Source: Pseudomonas sp. Ga0074129 (GTDB lineage: Bacteria; Pseudomonadota; Gammaproteobacteria; Pseudomonadales; Pseudomonadaceae). Taken from it: a stretch of DNA of 51,153 nucleotides. A program made the position numbers and the translations under genes. Below are positions 25,826 through 35,384 of the stretch, in pieces. The notes under the pieces are model-generated. The model ran no database searches and was not told the DNA's origin. It saw nothing but the letters and a program-made list of their open reading frames with translations. Every line of letters starts with the position of its first letter. The first letter of the stretch is position 1. The stretch covers positions 1-51,153 of the forward strand of contig LNDO01000044.1 of NCBI GenBank assembly GCA_001465025.1, given 5' to 3'.

Positions 25826-26641
25826 TTATTCGGCCAGTTTTAACCAGATAGGTGCGTGATCGGAGGGCTTCTCCATGCCGCGCAGGTCATAGTCGATACC
25901 GGCATCTTCGATGCGTGCCTGCAAGGCCTGAGACGCCAAAATCACATCAATGCGCAGGCCGCGTTTAGGCTCATCCTCAAAACCCCGGCTGCGGTAGTCG
26001 AACCAACTGAAGCGATCATTCACCGCTGGGTTGAGGTGGCGGAAGCTATCGACCAAACCCCAGTTTTTCAGGGTGGCTAACCACTCGCGCTCCTCGGGCA
26101 GAAAGCTGCATTTGCCACTTTTAAGCCAGCGCAGGCGATTGGGTTCACCGATACCAATGTCGCAATCTTCAGGCGAGATATTGATATCGCCCATCACGAC
26201 CAACGCTTGTTCCGGGTTGAATTGATTGACCAGCAGGTGCTGCAAGTCGGCGTAAAAGCGTTGCTTGGCCGGGAACTTGGTCGGGTGATCACGGCTCTCA
26301 CCTTGCGGAAAGTAGCCATTCATCACCGTCACCGGATTGCCTTGTGCGTCGGCAAAGGTGCCGTAGATAAAACGCCGCTGCGCGTCCTCGGCATCACCAG
26401 GAAAGCCCTTATGCACGCTCAGCGGTTCTTTACGTGACAGCAGGGCGACGCCGTAGTGGCCTTTTTGCCCGTGATAATGCACGTGGTAACCCAACTGGCG
26501 GATATGCGCCTCGGGGAACTGTTCGTCGGCGACTTTGGTTTCCTGCAGGCCGATGACATCGGGCTGGTGCTTCTCAATCAGCGCTTCGAGTTGATGCGGC
26601 CGTGCACGCAGGCCGTTGATATTGAAGGAGACAATCTTCAT
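25826..26641 (-). CDS. xthA: Exodeoxyribonuclease III
   Basis: XthA is a 3'-5' exonuclease and AP endonuclease in base-excision repair. The 271-residue product shows the complete fold: [13 protein letters not shown] (with the N of the active site), LQETKV (metal-binding Glu), [33 protein letters not shown] (catalytic Asp/Asn), [10 protein letters not shown], and the C-terminal SDHAPIW (catalytic His). Length is typical. It diverges from the acetyltransferase gene with 143 bp between starts. I recall the same neighbourhood with tamA-tamB in P. aeruginosa. Confidence 0.96.
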   Translation of the reverse strand: MKIVSFNINGLRARPHQLEALIEKHQPDVIGLQETKVADEQFPEAHIRQLGYHVHYHGQKGHYGVALLSRKEPLSVHKGFPGDAEDAQRRFIYGTFADAQGNPVTVMNGYFPQGESRDHPTKFPAKQRFYADLQHLLVNQFNPEQALVVMGDINISPEDCDIGIGEPNRLRWLKSGKCSFLPEEREWLATLKNWGLVDSFRHLNPAVNDRFSWFDYRSRGFEDEPKRGLRIDVILASQALQARIEDAGIDYDLRGMEKPSDHAPIWLKLAE

Positions 26642-26784
26642 GGGCTGCAGTCCTGGATGTCGCTGTGGAAAGCGCGCGATGCTATCCGATTAACCGTGCA
26701 CACGGCCAGTCTATGGCGGTGGCGGATGGGCGGTGCTAACGTGCCAAAAGGCCCGTAAATCAAGAACAACATGAGGTCACGCCG

Positions 26785-27426
26785 ATGCCCAATAGTCTCG
26801 CCGAAATTCGTATGCTCGATAGCGGCTATGCCCGTGAAGCACGCTCGCTGCTCTATCACGCTTACCGCCATGACCCGACGTTCGCTTACTTGTTTGAAGC
26901 CGAGCGCCCTGGCTATGACCAGCGCGTACGCGCCACGGTGCGTGAATTGGTGCAGCAGCATTTTGTTGAAGACCTGCCGGCCATTGGCTTGCTGATTGAT
27001 GACCGTTTGATTGGCATGGCGCTTATCGCGCCGCCACAACGACGCATGGACATCACCGAAAGTTGGTCTTGGCGCATGCGCATGTTGCTCAGCACCGGGT
27101 TTCGCTGCACCAAGCGCTACCTTGAATACCATGAGGCGGTGATCACCTGTTTGCCGCCGGGGCCTTATCACGTCTTGCCGCTGCTGGGGGTGCATCCGCA
27201 ATACCAGGGCCAGCAGTTGGGTGAGCAGTTATTGGAAGCCCTGCATAACTGGTGCGCCGAAGACGCCAGCTCGCAAGGCGTGGTGCTGGATACCGGTAAC
27301 CCGCATTACCTCGCGTTCTATCAACGTCAGGGTTACGAGGAAATCGGTCAAGTAGCCATTGGCCCGATTATCGAGCACGTGTTCTTTCATCCAAGCCCGC
27401 AGTTGGCAGTTAAAGCCAGCGCCTGA
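26785..27426 (+). CDS. GNAT-family N-acetyltransferase
   Basis: This 213-residue cytoplasmic protein has an acetyl-CoA-binding motif A in VLPLLGVHPQYQGQQLGEQL (about 132-151; consensus Q/R-x-x-G-x-G/A with Gln-Gly) and a C-terminal FYQRQGYEEIG typical of GNAT motif B. The acceptor is unknown. GAGGT lies eight bases upstream of the ATG. It stands between xthA and tamA. Confidence 0.88.
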   Translation: MPNSLAEIRMLDSGYAREARSLLYHAYRHDPTFAYLFEAERPGYDQRVRATVRELVQQHFVEDLPAIGLLIDDRLIGMALIAPPQRRMDITESWSWRMRMLLSTGFRCTKRYLEYHEAVITCLPPGPYHVLPLLGVHPQYQGQQLGEQLLEALHNWCAEDASSQGVVLDTGNPHYLAFYQRQGYEEIGQVAIGPIIEHVFFHPSPQLAVKASA

Positions 27427-27429
27427 TGG

Positions 27430-27465
27430 GTTGCGACGCGGTGCAGAATGGCGGCGCGTCGCAAC
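27430..27465 (+). terminator. Inverted repeat after the acetyltransferase gene
   Basis: Eleven-bp arms GTTGCGACGCG and CGCGTCGCAAC with a 14-nt spacer begin 3 bp past the stop. The T-tract is poor, so intrinsic termination is uncertain. Confidence 0.5.
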
Positions 27466-27520
27466 TATTGTCCGTTACTGAGGCTCTAAATCGGCCATTG
27501 GCTCGTGCTAGCATCGCTTC

Positions 27521-29248
27521 ATGCGTGTTTTTCTCACTCTCATAATTGGTCTTTTGTGCCTGCCGTTCAGCGCTCTGGCTCTGGCTGAAGCTCAACTGCG
27601 TGTGCGGATTGAGCCGGCCAATACCGCGCTGAAAAGCAATGTTGAAGCCTATATCGGCAATCTGGGTGAGCGTGATGCCGAGGCGCTGCAGCGCTTTCGT
27701 CGCGTGGCTGAAAGCTCGGCGCTCAAGGCGGTGCAAACCTTGGGTTATTACCAAGCGCAGATCAGCAGCGAAGTCAGTGACGGCGAAAAGCCGCGCTTAA
27801 CCCTAGTGGTTGTAGCCGGTGAACCCGTGCGTTTGCGTGAGGTGCAGGTGCGCGTCGAGGGGCCGGCCAGTGAGCTGCGCGCTTTTCGGCAACCCGCCAA
27901 TTCGTCGCTGCGGCCAGGCGCTCAACTCAATCACGGGCATTACGATGCCGCCAAACGTGACATTCAAAATCAGGCGTCGCGTTATGGTTTCTTTGCCGGG
28001 CGCTTCACGCAGCAACGCTTACTGATTGATCCTGATGCGGGTGTTGCGGACATCGAACTAATCTACAACAGCGGCCCGCGCTATCAAATGGGTGCGGTGA
28101 ATTTTAACGGTGACGCGCCGTTCGATGATCAACTGCTGCAGCGCATGGTGCCGTTTACCGCACCAACCCCGTATGACTCGGCATTGATTGCCGAGCTTTA
28201 TCAGGCGTTGCGTTCCAGTGGTTATTTTGAATCGGTGCAGGTGGACGCCAACCCAGCGATGGCGCAGGGCGAGCAGATTCCGGTGCAGGTTGAGCTGCAA
28301 GTGCGCAAGCCGCGCAGCATGGGCTTGGGGCTGGGCTTTTCGACTGACGTGGGGCCGCGCGGGCGCGCCAACTGGACGCGTCACTGGGCCAATACTCAGG
28401 GGCACAGCTACGGAGCGGAGCTTGAGCTGTCCGCCCCACGGCAAAACGTCGGCCTGTGGTATGACGTGCCGCTCGACCCGCCACTGACCGACAAATTGCG
28501 CGTGGCCGGCGGTTATCAGGCCGAAGACCTGGCCAACACCGACAGCCGCAGCCGCTTGCTGACCTTCGGCCCGGAATGGCACAGCCAGCTCGACAGCGGT
28601 TGGCAGCGCGTGCTGTCGCTGAAAGCACAGCATGAGGAATATGACCTGGGCGACGAGGCTGGGATCAGCACCTTATTGATGCCCGGCATCAGTTATTCGT
28701 TGTTGCGCAGCGATAACCAAGTGGACCCCAACCAGGGCTATCGCTTGCAGTTTGATCTGTCCGGTGCCGCCAAAGGGCTGTTGTCGGATGCCAACGTGTT
28801 GCACGGCAATATTCAGCTCAAGGGCCTTACTACGCTGTTTCAGCGCCACCGTGTACTCGGTCGGGTGCAGGTGGGTGGCACGGAATCAGACGGTTTTGCC
28901 AAGGTGCCGCCCTCGCTACGCTTTTTTGCCGGTGGCGATCAAAGCGTGCGTGGCTATGACTATCAAAGCCTGTCACCGCAGAACCGCGCGGGGGATAAAA
29001 TAGGCGGGCGCTACCTGTTTACCACCAGTGCTGAATATCAATTCAGCTTGACCGAGCGCTGGCGCTTGGCGAGCTTTTTTGATCAGGGCAATACCTTCGA
29101 TTCGCTCGCGCTGCCATCACTAAAAAGCGCGGTTGGCGTGGGGGTGCGTTGGGTCTCACCGCTAGGGCCATTGCGCCTCGATCTGGCCCATCCGCTGGAT
29201 GATCAGGGCGGCGTGCGCCTGCACTTTTCCATGGGGCCGGAGCTGTGA
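27521..29248 (+). CDS. tamA: Translocation and assembly module outer-membrane protein TamA
   Basis: TamA is an Omp85-family outer-membrane protein that works with TamB in envelope assembly: insertion of some autotransporters and outer-membrane proteins, and inter-membrane phospholipid movement. The 575-residue product has a signal peptide (about 1-22), three POTRA-like domains (about 23-270) and a C-terminal 16-strand barrel with FRFFAGGDQSVRGYDY-like lid-lock residues (about 465-480) and VGVGVRWVSPLGPLRLDLAH near the end. Its stop overlaps the tamB start (TGATG). Confidence 0.93.
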   Translation: MRVFLTLIIGLLCLPFSALALAEAQLRVRIEPANTALKSNVEAYIGNLGERDAEALQRFRRVAESSALKAVQTLGYYQAQISSEVSDGEKPRLTLVVVAGEPVRLREVQVRVEGPASELRAFRQPANSSLRPGAQLNHGHYDAAKRDIQNQASRYGFFAGRFTQQRLLIDPDAGVADIELIYNSGPRYQMGAVNFNGDAPFDDQLLQRMVPFTAPTPYDSALIAELYQALRSSGYFESVQVDANPAMAQGEQIPVQVELQVRKPRSMGLGLGFSTDVGPRGRANWTRHWANTQGHSYGAELELSAPRQNVGLWYDVPLDPPLTDKLRVAGGYQAEDLANTDSRSRLLTFGPEWHSQLDSGWQRVLSLKAQHEEYDLGDEAGISTLLMPGISYSLLRSDNQVDPNQGYRLQFDLSGAAKGLLSDANVLHGNIQLKGLTTLFQRHRVLGRVQVGGTESDGFAKVPPSLRFFAGGDQSVRGYDYQSLSPQNRAGDKIGGRYLFTTSAEYQFSLTERWRLASFFDQGNTFDSLALPSLKSAVGVGVRWVSPLGPLRLDLAHPLDDQGGVRLHFSMGPEL

Positions 29249-32200
29249 TGCGTCCTATACGCCAAGGCCTCTTTGGGCTCGCCGCGCTGCTATTGGTTTT
29301 GCTCGTGAGCCTCGTTGCGCTGGTGGGCACGCAAGCGGGCAGCCGTTGGTTGCTGGCGCAGGTGCCGGGTTTGCAGGTGGACGGTTTTCAGGGGCGCTTG
29401 GCGGGGAGCTGGCAGGCGGCGCAACTGAGCTGGCAACAAGGCGATACCCGCGCGCAGGTGCTCACCCCCCGTTTGCGTGCATCGCCCAGTTGCCTGCTGC
29501 GCATGACGCTGTGCATTGAACAGCTGCACAGCGGGCCGGTGCAGCTGTTTTACCCAGAAGCACAAAGCCCGAGCAGCGAGCCTCTCGTGCTGCCCGCGCT
29601 GCGCCTGCCACTGACCCTGCACCTGGACGATGTGCAGATCGAACGCCTGCAACTTAACGGCGTAGAGCAGCTACAGACGCTGCAACTGGCGGCGCGTTGG
29701 GATGCACAGGGCGTACAGATCGACCGCCTTAGCCTCAAGCGTGACGATCTGCACCTGGCACTCAGTGGCCAACTGCAAACGCAAGGCGACTGGCCGGTAA
29801 ACCTTAACGCCCACGTGCAGTTACCGGCACCGGATAAACAGGCCTGGCCTTTAACACTGCAACTTACGGGTGCGCTGGGCGAACGCTTGCTACTGAACGG
29901 TAACAGTCAGGGTTACTTAAATGCGGTATTGAGCGGCTGGTTACAGCCTTTGGACTCACACCTGCCGGCCGAATTACAGGCCAAGGTGGAGTCCTTTAAA
30001 GCCAGCGCTGAACTGCCAAACAGCCTGACACTTGAGCAGGTGTTGATCACTGCCCGTGGTGATTTGGCCGCTGGTTATCAACTCGACGGCTCGGCTTCGC
30101 TGCCTGCCGCCGATGCCCCTATGGCCTTAACGCTGAGCGCCTTGCTAAGTGCCGAGGGCGCGCAGATCAAGCACCTTAATCTCGACGCCGATGCCGAGCA
30201 GCAGGTGCACCTCAGTGGTGAGGTCAACTGGCAGCAAGGACTGAGCCTCGACACTCGATTTGCTTGGCAGCAGTTTCCCTGGCAACGCTTGTATCCCCTG
30301 GCAGAAGCACCTCCGGTGGCGCTGCGTAGCCTGAATGGCGAACTGGCATATCAGGATGGCCACTACCTGGGCCATTTCGTCGCTGAGCTGGACGGCCCGG
30401 CAGGGGCATTCAGCCTGCAAAGCCCTCTGAGTGGTGACTTCAATAATCTCTATTTGCCCGAACTACGCCTGCACGCGGGGCAGGGCAAGGCGGAAGGCCA
30501 AGCTTCCCTCGGGTTTGCCGGGCCATTGCGCTGGGATGTGCGCCTGCAACTGAGCCAATTAAACCCGGCGTACTGGCTGGCCGAGTTGCCGGGCGCGCTG
30601 GCGGGGCCGCTCAACAGTGCCGGTAGCCTGGACGATGGGCAGCTCAAGCTCAGCGCAGATATCGACCTGAGCGGACGGTTGCGTGGCCAGCCGGCAAAGT
30701 TGCTGGCGCAATTTTCCGGTGGTCTCGATCAAGGCGAACTGAGCGCCTTGGACGTGCGCTTGGGGGATAACCGCCTCAGTGGCCAGGCGGCCTTGCAACA
30801 GCAACTCAGCGGCCAATTGCAGCTAAACATGCCGCGTTTGGCGCAGTTATGGCCAGGCCTGCAAGGGCAACTGAGCGGGGCGCTGAGATTGGCGGGCACC
30901 CTGCAAACGCCACAAGGGCAGTTACAACTGCAAGGCCAGCGCCTGAGCTATGCCGACCAGCAAGTGCGGCAACTTGATCTGAATGCGACGCTCAATGCCC
31001 AGCAAAAGGCTCAACTCAGTGTGCAGGCGCAAGGCCTTGAGCTGAATCAACAGGATCTCGGCAGCCTGAATTTGGACGCCTCAGGTGATGTGCGTCAGCA
31101 ACGTCTGGCGCTGAGCCTGCAAGGGCCGCAGCTGCACAGCGAACTGGTCTTGGTTGGGCAGTGGGACAAAGGCAACTGGCGCGGTAGCCTGAGCCGTGGT
31201 GAGTTAACCAGCAGCGGGCAGCGCTGGCAGTTGCAGCAACCGGCGCGGGTGCAACGCCTGGCTAACGGTCAGCTGAGCCTGGGCGCGCATTGTTGGCAGT
31301 CTGCCGCCGCCAGCCTCTGCGCAACCGAGCAGCAACTGTTGCCCACCCCCAAGTTGGACTATCAACTGCGCCAGTTGCCCATGAGCAGCCTGGCCGCGTT
31401 GTGGCCAGCGGATTTCAGCTGGCAGGGCGAACTCAATGGTCGCTTGCAACTGAACATCACCCCGAGCGGCCCGGTCGGCACTCTGGAGCTGGATGCTGGC
31501 CGCGGCTTCTGGCGCATCCGTGAGCAAGAACAGTGGCTGGACTTTGCCTACGACAGCCTGCGCCTGAGTTCGCAGTTACGCCCGCAGCGCATCGACAATC
31601 AACTTGAGCTGCGCGGCCCAGCCATTGGTGCATTGGCGCTGCAAGCCCAGCTAGACCCGCGTCCAGCGAACAAACCGTTGTCCGGCAGCTTCCGCCTTGA
31701 TGGCCTGGATCTAGCGCTGCTGCGTCCGTTTGTGCCCATGGTTGAACGTCTCGCGGGGCAGATAAACGGCCGCGGCACGCTTTCAGGCTCGCTGTTATCG
31801 CCACAGATCAACGGCAACCTGCGCGTGGATAATGGCGAGGTGAGCGGCGCTGAACTGCCCATGAGCATCGAAGCCCTGCAGGTGCGTGCGCAGATCGATG
31901 GTGATCAGCTGCAGCTGAATGGCGATTGGCGTAGCGGTGAAAGTGGGAAGGGCACACTGGCTGGGCAAATGAGCTGGGATGCAGGTTTGGCCATGGAGTT
32001 GCACGTCACCGGCACACAATTGCCGGTGACGGTAGAACCTTACGCCGCGTTGCTCGTTGAACCGGATTTGCGCCTGCGTTTGCGTGATGACCAGCTCTCG
32101 CTTGCCGGTAAGTTGCTGATCCCCAGCGGGCAGATTGAGGTGCGAGAATTGCCGCCCTCTACCGTGCAGTTGTCCCGCGACGCCTTGGTGTTGGGTAGCG

Positions 32201-32913
32201 CCGACGGTTCTTCCGCCAGCACAGCCATTGCCATGGATATCGACGTTGACGTCGGCCAGCAGCGCTTGAGTTTCAAAGGATTCGGGCTGACTGCTGACTT
32301 GCTCGGGCGCGTGCACATTGGCAACGACCTGGACACCCGTGGCGAGTTGAGCCTGAACAAGGGGAATTTTCGTGCCTATGGCCAACGCCTCACAGTGCGC
32401 CGTGCGCGGTTGCTGTTTGCTGGGCCGATTGATCAGCCGTTCCTCGACATTGAAGCGGTGCGTAAAGTTAACGACGTCACCGCCGGCCTGCGCCTGAGTG
32501 GCAATGCCGCGCAACCCACCAGCACGGTGTTTTCTGAACCGGCCATGAGCCAGGAGCAGGCCTTGTCTTATCTGGTCATGGGGCGGCCATTGGGGCAGGG
32601 TGGTGGAGATAACACCATGCTCGCCCAAGCCGCACTGGCACTGGGTATGGCCAGCAGCGCCACGGTGGTCAACAGCCTGGCGCAGGGGTTGGGCATCAGT
32701 GATTTTCAGCTCGACACTCAGGGCACCGGGCTAACCACCAGCGTGGTGGCCAGCGGCAACCTGTCCGAACGCTTGAGCCTGCGGTATGGCATGGGTGTGT
32801 TCGAGCCTGCGAACACCATTGCCTTACGCTTTGAGCTAAGCCGCAAGCTCTATCTCGAGGCTGCCAGCGGGTTGGCCAGTTCACTCGATTTATTCTACCG
32901 GCGTGATTTTTAG
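29248..32913 (+). CDS. tamB: Translocation and assembly module protein TamB
   Basis: TamB is an AsmA/VPS13-like protein anchored in the inner membrane. It spans the periplasm as a beta-taco groove that carries hydrophobic cargo and contacts TamA. The 1221-residue product has one N-terminal helix (about 8-30), a long repetitive beta-strand region rich in Leu, Gln and Gly, and the conserved C-terminal DUF490 region (about 960-1221) with FRAYGQRLTVRRARLLFAGP and AVRKV. The ATG at 29248 overlaps the tamA stop by one base; a GTG three bases earlier is possible. The two genes form an operon. Confidence 0.93.
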   Translation: MRPIRQGLFGLAALLLVLLVSLVALVGTQAGSRWLLAQVPGLQVDGFQGRLAGSWQAAQLSWQQGDTRAQVLTPRLRASPSCLLRMTLCIEQLHSGPVQLFYPEAQSPSSEPLVLPALRLPLTLHLDDVQIERLQLNGVEQLQTLQLAARWDAQGVQIDRLSLKRDDLHLALSGQLQTQGDWPVNLNAHVQLPAPDKQAWPLTLQLTGALGERLLLNGNSQGYLNAVLSGWLQPLDSHLPAELQAKVESFKASAELPNSLTLEQVLITARGDLAAGYQLDGSASLPAADAPMALTLSALLSAEGAQIKHLNLDADAEQQVHLSGEVNWQQGLSLDTRFAWQQFPWQRLYPLAEAPPVALRSLNGELAYQDGHYLGHFVAELDGPAGAFSLQSPLSGDFNNLYLPELRLHAGQGKAEGQASLGFAGPLRWDVRLQLSQLNPAYWLAELPGALAGPLNSAGSLDDGQLKLSADIDLSGRLRGQPAKLLAQFSGGLDQGELSALDVRLGDNRLSGQAALQQQLSGQLQLNMPRLAQLWPGLQGQLSGALRLAGTLQTPQGQLQLQGQRLSYADQQVRQLDLNATLNAQQKAQLSVQAQGLELNQQDLGSLNLDASGDVRQQRLALSLQGPQLHSELVLVGQWDKGNWRGSLSRGELTSSGQRWQLQQPARVQRLANGQLSLGAHCWQSAAASLCATEQQLLPTPKLDYQLRQLPMSSLAALWPADFSWQGELNGRLQLNITPSGPVGTLELDAGRGFWRIREQEQWLDFAYDSLRLSSQLRPQRIDNQLELRGPAIGALALQAQLDPRPANKPLSGSFRLDGLDLALLRPFVPMVERLAGQINGRGTLSGSLLSPQINGNLRVDNGEVSGAELPMSIEALQVRAQIDGDQLQLNGDWRSGESGKGTLAGQMSWDAGLAMELHVTGTQLPVTVEPYAALLVEPDLRLRLRDDQLSLAGKLLIPSGQIEVRELPPSTVQLSRDALVLGSADGSSASTAIAMDIDVDVGQQRLSFKGFGLTADLLGRVHIGNDLDTRGELSLNKGNFRAYGQRLTVRRARLLFAGPIDQPFLDIEAVRKVNDVTAGLRLSGNAAQPTSTVFSEPAMSQEQALSYLVMGRPLGQGGGDNTMLAQAALALGMASSATVVNSLAQGLGISDFQLDTQGTGLTTSVVASGNLSERLSLRYGMGVFEPANTIALRFELSRKLYLEAASGLASSLDLFYRRDF

Positions 32914-33203
32914 CCGTTGTTTATCCGGGGTTAAGCTGGATTAAGCGTGTTAAATCGCGTTTAAATTGCGCCCCTCGCTCAAAACGTCTGAGCGTTGAAA
33001 TCTAAACAGTGAATCCCCCTATCAGACTCTTCATATACTGGCCGCCGCTTGAAACTGGCCAGTCTTGATGCTGACTGATAGAGCCCGATCCGTTGCCGAC
33101 ACGCCTGCCAAACACAATGTGCGTGCTTGTAACGATGCCTACCCGGCCATCGGAGAAGCGCAGGTTACCCCCTCGCGTTCACTACAAAAATAAGGAAATG
33201 AGC
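32914..33203. other. Intergenic region tamB/alanine symporter
   Basis: This 290-bp gap has no recognisable gene. At 32931-32964 TTAA occurs four times at roughly 10-bp spacing, which would put the sites on one face of the helix. Further on, ACTGGCC is repeated (about 33048 and 33055). No riboswitch fold was recognised. The symporter promoter should lie here. Confidence 0.45.
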
Positions 33204-34547
33204 ATGGAATTTATCAACACCCTGGTTAATCAACTCAACGGCGTGGTGTGGGGCCCGCCCATGCTGGTGATGATTCTCGGCACCGGCCTGTTCCTCATGC
33301 TGCGCCTCAACTTTATGCCGTTGAGCAAGATTGGCGCAGGCTTCAAATTAATGTGGCAAGGGCGTCAGAAAGGCGACGCCGAAAGTGGCGAAATCAGCCC
33401 CTTCCAAGCCTTGATGACCTGCCTGGCGGCTACCGTGGGTACCGGCAACATCGCCGGTGTGGCCACCGCGATTTTCCTGGGCGGCCCTGGCGCGCTGTTT
33501 TGGATGTGGTGCACCGCGCTGGTGGGCATGGCCACTAAATACAGCGAAGTGGTGCTGGCTGTGCATTACCGCGAAAAAGACAAAAACGGTGAGCACGTCG
33601 GCGGGCCGATGTACGCAATCAAAAACGGCCTGGGCAAAAAATGGCTGTGGTTGGGCACTGCGTTTGCCATCTTTGGCGGCCTGGCTGGTTTTGGTATCGG
33701 CAACATGGTGCAGGTCAACAGCATGGCCTCTGCGCTGCACACCACCTTCAATATCCCACTGTGGGTCACCGGCGTGGTGACCATGTTGTTTGTCGGCATG
33801 GTGATTCTGGGCGGTATCAAACGCATTGGTAAGGTTGCTGCGACCCTGGTGCCGTTTATGTGCGTGGCCTACATCATCGCTTCCTTGGTGGTGCTGGTGG
33901 TCAATGCGGCTGAAATTCCAGCCGCGTTTGAGATGATCTTCACTTACGCCTTTACCCCCATTGCTGCGACGGGTGGTTTTGCCGGTGCGGCGGTGATGGC
34001 GGCCATCCGCTTTGGCGTGGCGCGCGGTATTTTTTCCAACGAGGCTGGCTTGGGCACTGCTGGTATCGCGCAAGCGGCTGGTACCACCAGCAGCCCGGTG
34101 CGTTCGGGGATGATCGGCATGCTCGGGACGTTTATCGACACCATCATCATCTGCTCGATGACCGGTCTGGCCATCATCACCTCGGGCGTATGGACCAGCG
34201 GTGCCAGCGGTGCAGCCTTGTCGGCGGCAGCCTTTGAGCAGGCTATGCCAGGCGTTGGCGGTTACATCCTGACGCTGGCCCTGGTGGTGTTTGCCTTCAC
34301 CACCATCCTGGGTTGGAGCTACTTCGGCGAGAAATGCTGGGAGTACATGGTCGGCACCCAAGCCATTCTGCCGTTCCGGATTCTCTGGGTGGTGGCGGTG
34401 CCGTTCGGTGCAATTGCCCAACTCGATTTTGCCTGGCTGGTGGCCGACACCCTCAATGGCTTGATGGCCATCCCCAACCTGCTGTCGTTGCTGCTGCTCA
34501 GCCCGATTGTGGTGAAACTGACCAAAGAGCATTTCGCAAAAAATTAA
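33204..34547 (+). CDS. Alanine/glycine:cation symporter (AGCS family)
   Basis: This 447-residue inner-membrane protein of about eleven helices couples alanine or glycine uptake to sodium or protons. Visible AGCS features are the early segment MILGTGLFLMLRLNF, the signature TCLAATVGTGNIAGVATAIF (about 71-90), GGPMYAIKNGLG, RGIFSNEAGLGTAGIAQAAG and GWSYFGEKCWEY near the C terminus. The ATG at 33204 has AAGGA at seven-base spacing; a second ATG six bases earlier sits too close to it. Further upstream extension is not supported. Confidence 0.92.
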   Translation: MEFINTLVNQLNGVVWGPPMLVMILGTGLFLMLRLNFMPLSKIGAGFKLMWQGRQKGDAESGEISPFQALMTCLAATVGTGNIAGVATAIFLGGPGALFWMWCTALVGMATKYSEVVLAVHYREKDKNGEHVGGPMYAIKNGLGKKWLWLGTAFAIFGGLAGFGIGNMVQVNSMASALHTTFNIPLWVTGVVTMLFVGMVILGGIKRIGKVAATLVPFMCVAYIIASLVVLVVNAAEIPAAFEMIFTYAFTPIAATGGFAGAAVMAAIRFGVARGIFSNEAGLGTAGIAQAAGTTSSPVRSGMIGMLGTFIDTIIICSMTGLAIITSGVWTSGASGAALSAAAFEQAMPGVGGYILTLALVVFAFTTILGWSYFGEKCWEYMVGTQAILPFRILWVVAVPFGAIAQLDFAWLVADTLNGLMAIPNLLSLLLLSPIVVKLTKEHFAKN

Positions 34548-34571
34548 TGTAGGGAATGGGCGAGCAGGGTA

Positions 34572-34650
34572 GGCTGACCCACTGGTCAGCCTTGCTCGCT
34601 GTATCACCGGGCGCGAGCATGCTGCTAGCAGGTTCGCGCCCTTATTTTTT
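34572..34650 (+). terminator. Two tandem hairpins, the second a strong terminator
   Basis: The first hairpin is GGCTGACC/GGTCAGCC around CACT (34572-34591), extended by outer CGAGCA/TGCTCG arms. The second has GGGCGCGA/TCGCGCCC arms (34609-34616 and 34634-34641) followed by TTATTTTTT. The second is a canonical terminator for the symporter gene. Confidence 0.88.
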
Positions 34651-34676
34651 AATCAGCATAAGAAAGGATTAACTCC

Positions 34677-35177
34677 ATGGCACACGTCACCCTCAAAGGT
34701 TCTCCGGTTGAAGTCGCCGGTCAATTGCCCCAGGTCGGTCAACAAGCTCCAGCCTTCAGCCTGGTGGCAGGCGATCTGAGTGATGTCAGCCTGGCCAGCC
34801 TGGCCGGCAAGCGTAAAGTCCTGAACATTTTCCCAAGCGTGGACACGCCGACCTGCGCCACCTCGGTGCGCACTTTCAACACCCGTGCCAGTCAGTTGGA
34901 TAACACCGTTGTGCTGTGCATCTCCACCGATTTGCCGTTCGCTCAGGCGCGTTTCTGCGGTGCAGAAGGCCTGCAAAACGTGGTCAACCTATCGACCATG
35001 CGCGGTGCTGACTTCCTGCAGAACTACGGCGTAGCCATTGCCAGCGGCCCGCTGGTTGGCGTGGCAGCCCGTGCCGTTGTGGTGCTGGATGAACACGACA
35101 AGGTGCTGCACAGCGAATTGGTTGGCGAGATTGCCGACGAGCCGGACTATGAGGCAGCCCTGGCGGCGCTCAAGTAG
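34677..35177 (+). CDS. tpx: Thiol peroxidase (atypical 2-Cys peroxiredoxin)
   Basis: Tpx reduces hydrogen peroxide and organic peroxides using thioredoxin. The 166-residue protein has the peroxidatic Cys60 in [14 protein letters not shown] and the resolving Cys94 in [10 protein letters not shown], the spacing of E. coli Tpx, plus the conserved R in TMRGADF. The ATG at 34677 has AAAGGA upstream. It is a monocistronic gene between two strong terminators. Confidence 0.96.
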   Translation: MAHVTLKGSPVEVAGQLPQVGQQAPAFSLVAGDLSDVSLASLAGKRKVLNIFPSVDTPTCATSVRTFNTRASQLDNTVVLCISTDLPFAQARFCGAEGLQNVVNLSTMRGADFLQNYGVAIASGPLVGVAARAVVVLDEHDKVLHSELVGEIADEPDYEAALAALK

Positions 35178-35199
35178 CACCGCGACTCACTCGGTTCAG

Positions 35200-35227
35200 A
35201 CGGCCTGCTTGCAGGCCGTTTTTGTTT
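35200..35227 (+). terminator. tpx terminator
   Basis: ACGGCCTGC-TT-GCAGGCCGT is followed by TTTTGTTT, 22 bp past the tpx stop. It is a compact canonical intrinsic terminator that insulates tpx from the efflux operon. Confidence 0.93.
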
Positions 35228-35344
35228 GCGCAAAACGGTACTGGGCGGCGCAGTGCAGGTTGGGTTTTTACAGCCAGTTCAGACATTTAGTTACGTAAGT
35301 GAAAGGTAAATAGGCGGTAAAGAGGCTTTGCATCCTGCCTGATA

Positions 35345-35359
35345 GTGAATATCGTTCAC
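35345..35359. promoter_or_regulatory. Palindrome upstream of muxA (candidate operator)
   Basis: GTGAATATCGTTCAC has perfect 5-bp arms with a 5-bp centre and lies 26 bp upstream of the muxA ATG. Its size and position suit a repressor site, for example of the TetR type, but no regulator gene is adjacent. Confidence 0.4.
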
Positions 35360-35384
35360 GCTCCCCAAGACAGTGACCCTCGCC

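Noticed and set aside
33040-33197. Possible amino-acid riboswitch upstream of the alanine symporter
   Set aside because: I looked for glycine-type tandem aptamer cores and other known folds and did not find consistent paired stems or conserved core bases.
33348-34607. Long minus-strand open frame (419 codons) antisense to the alanine symporter
   Set aside because: It is a GC-rich shadow of a real membrane-protein gene: the composition is His/Gln/Arg-rich with no domain, no RBS, and no membrane segments. The plus-strand AGCS signatures are unambiguous.
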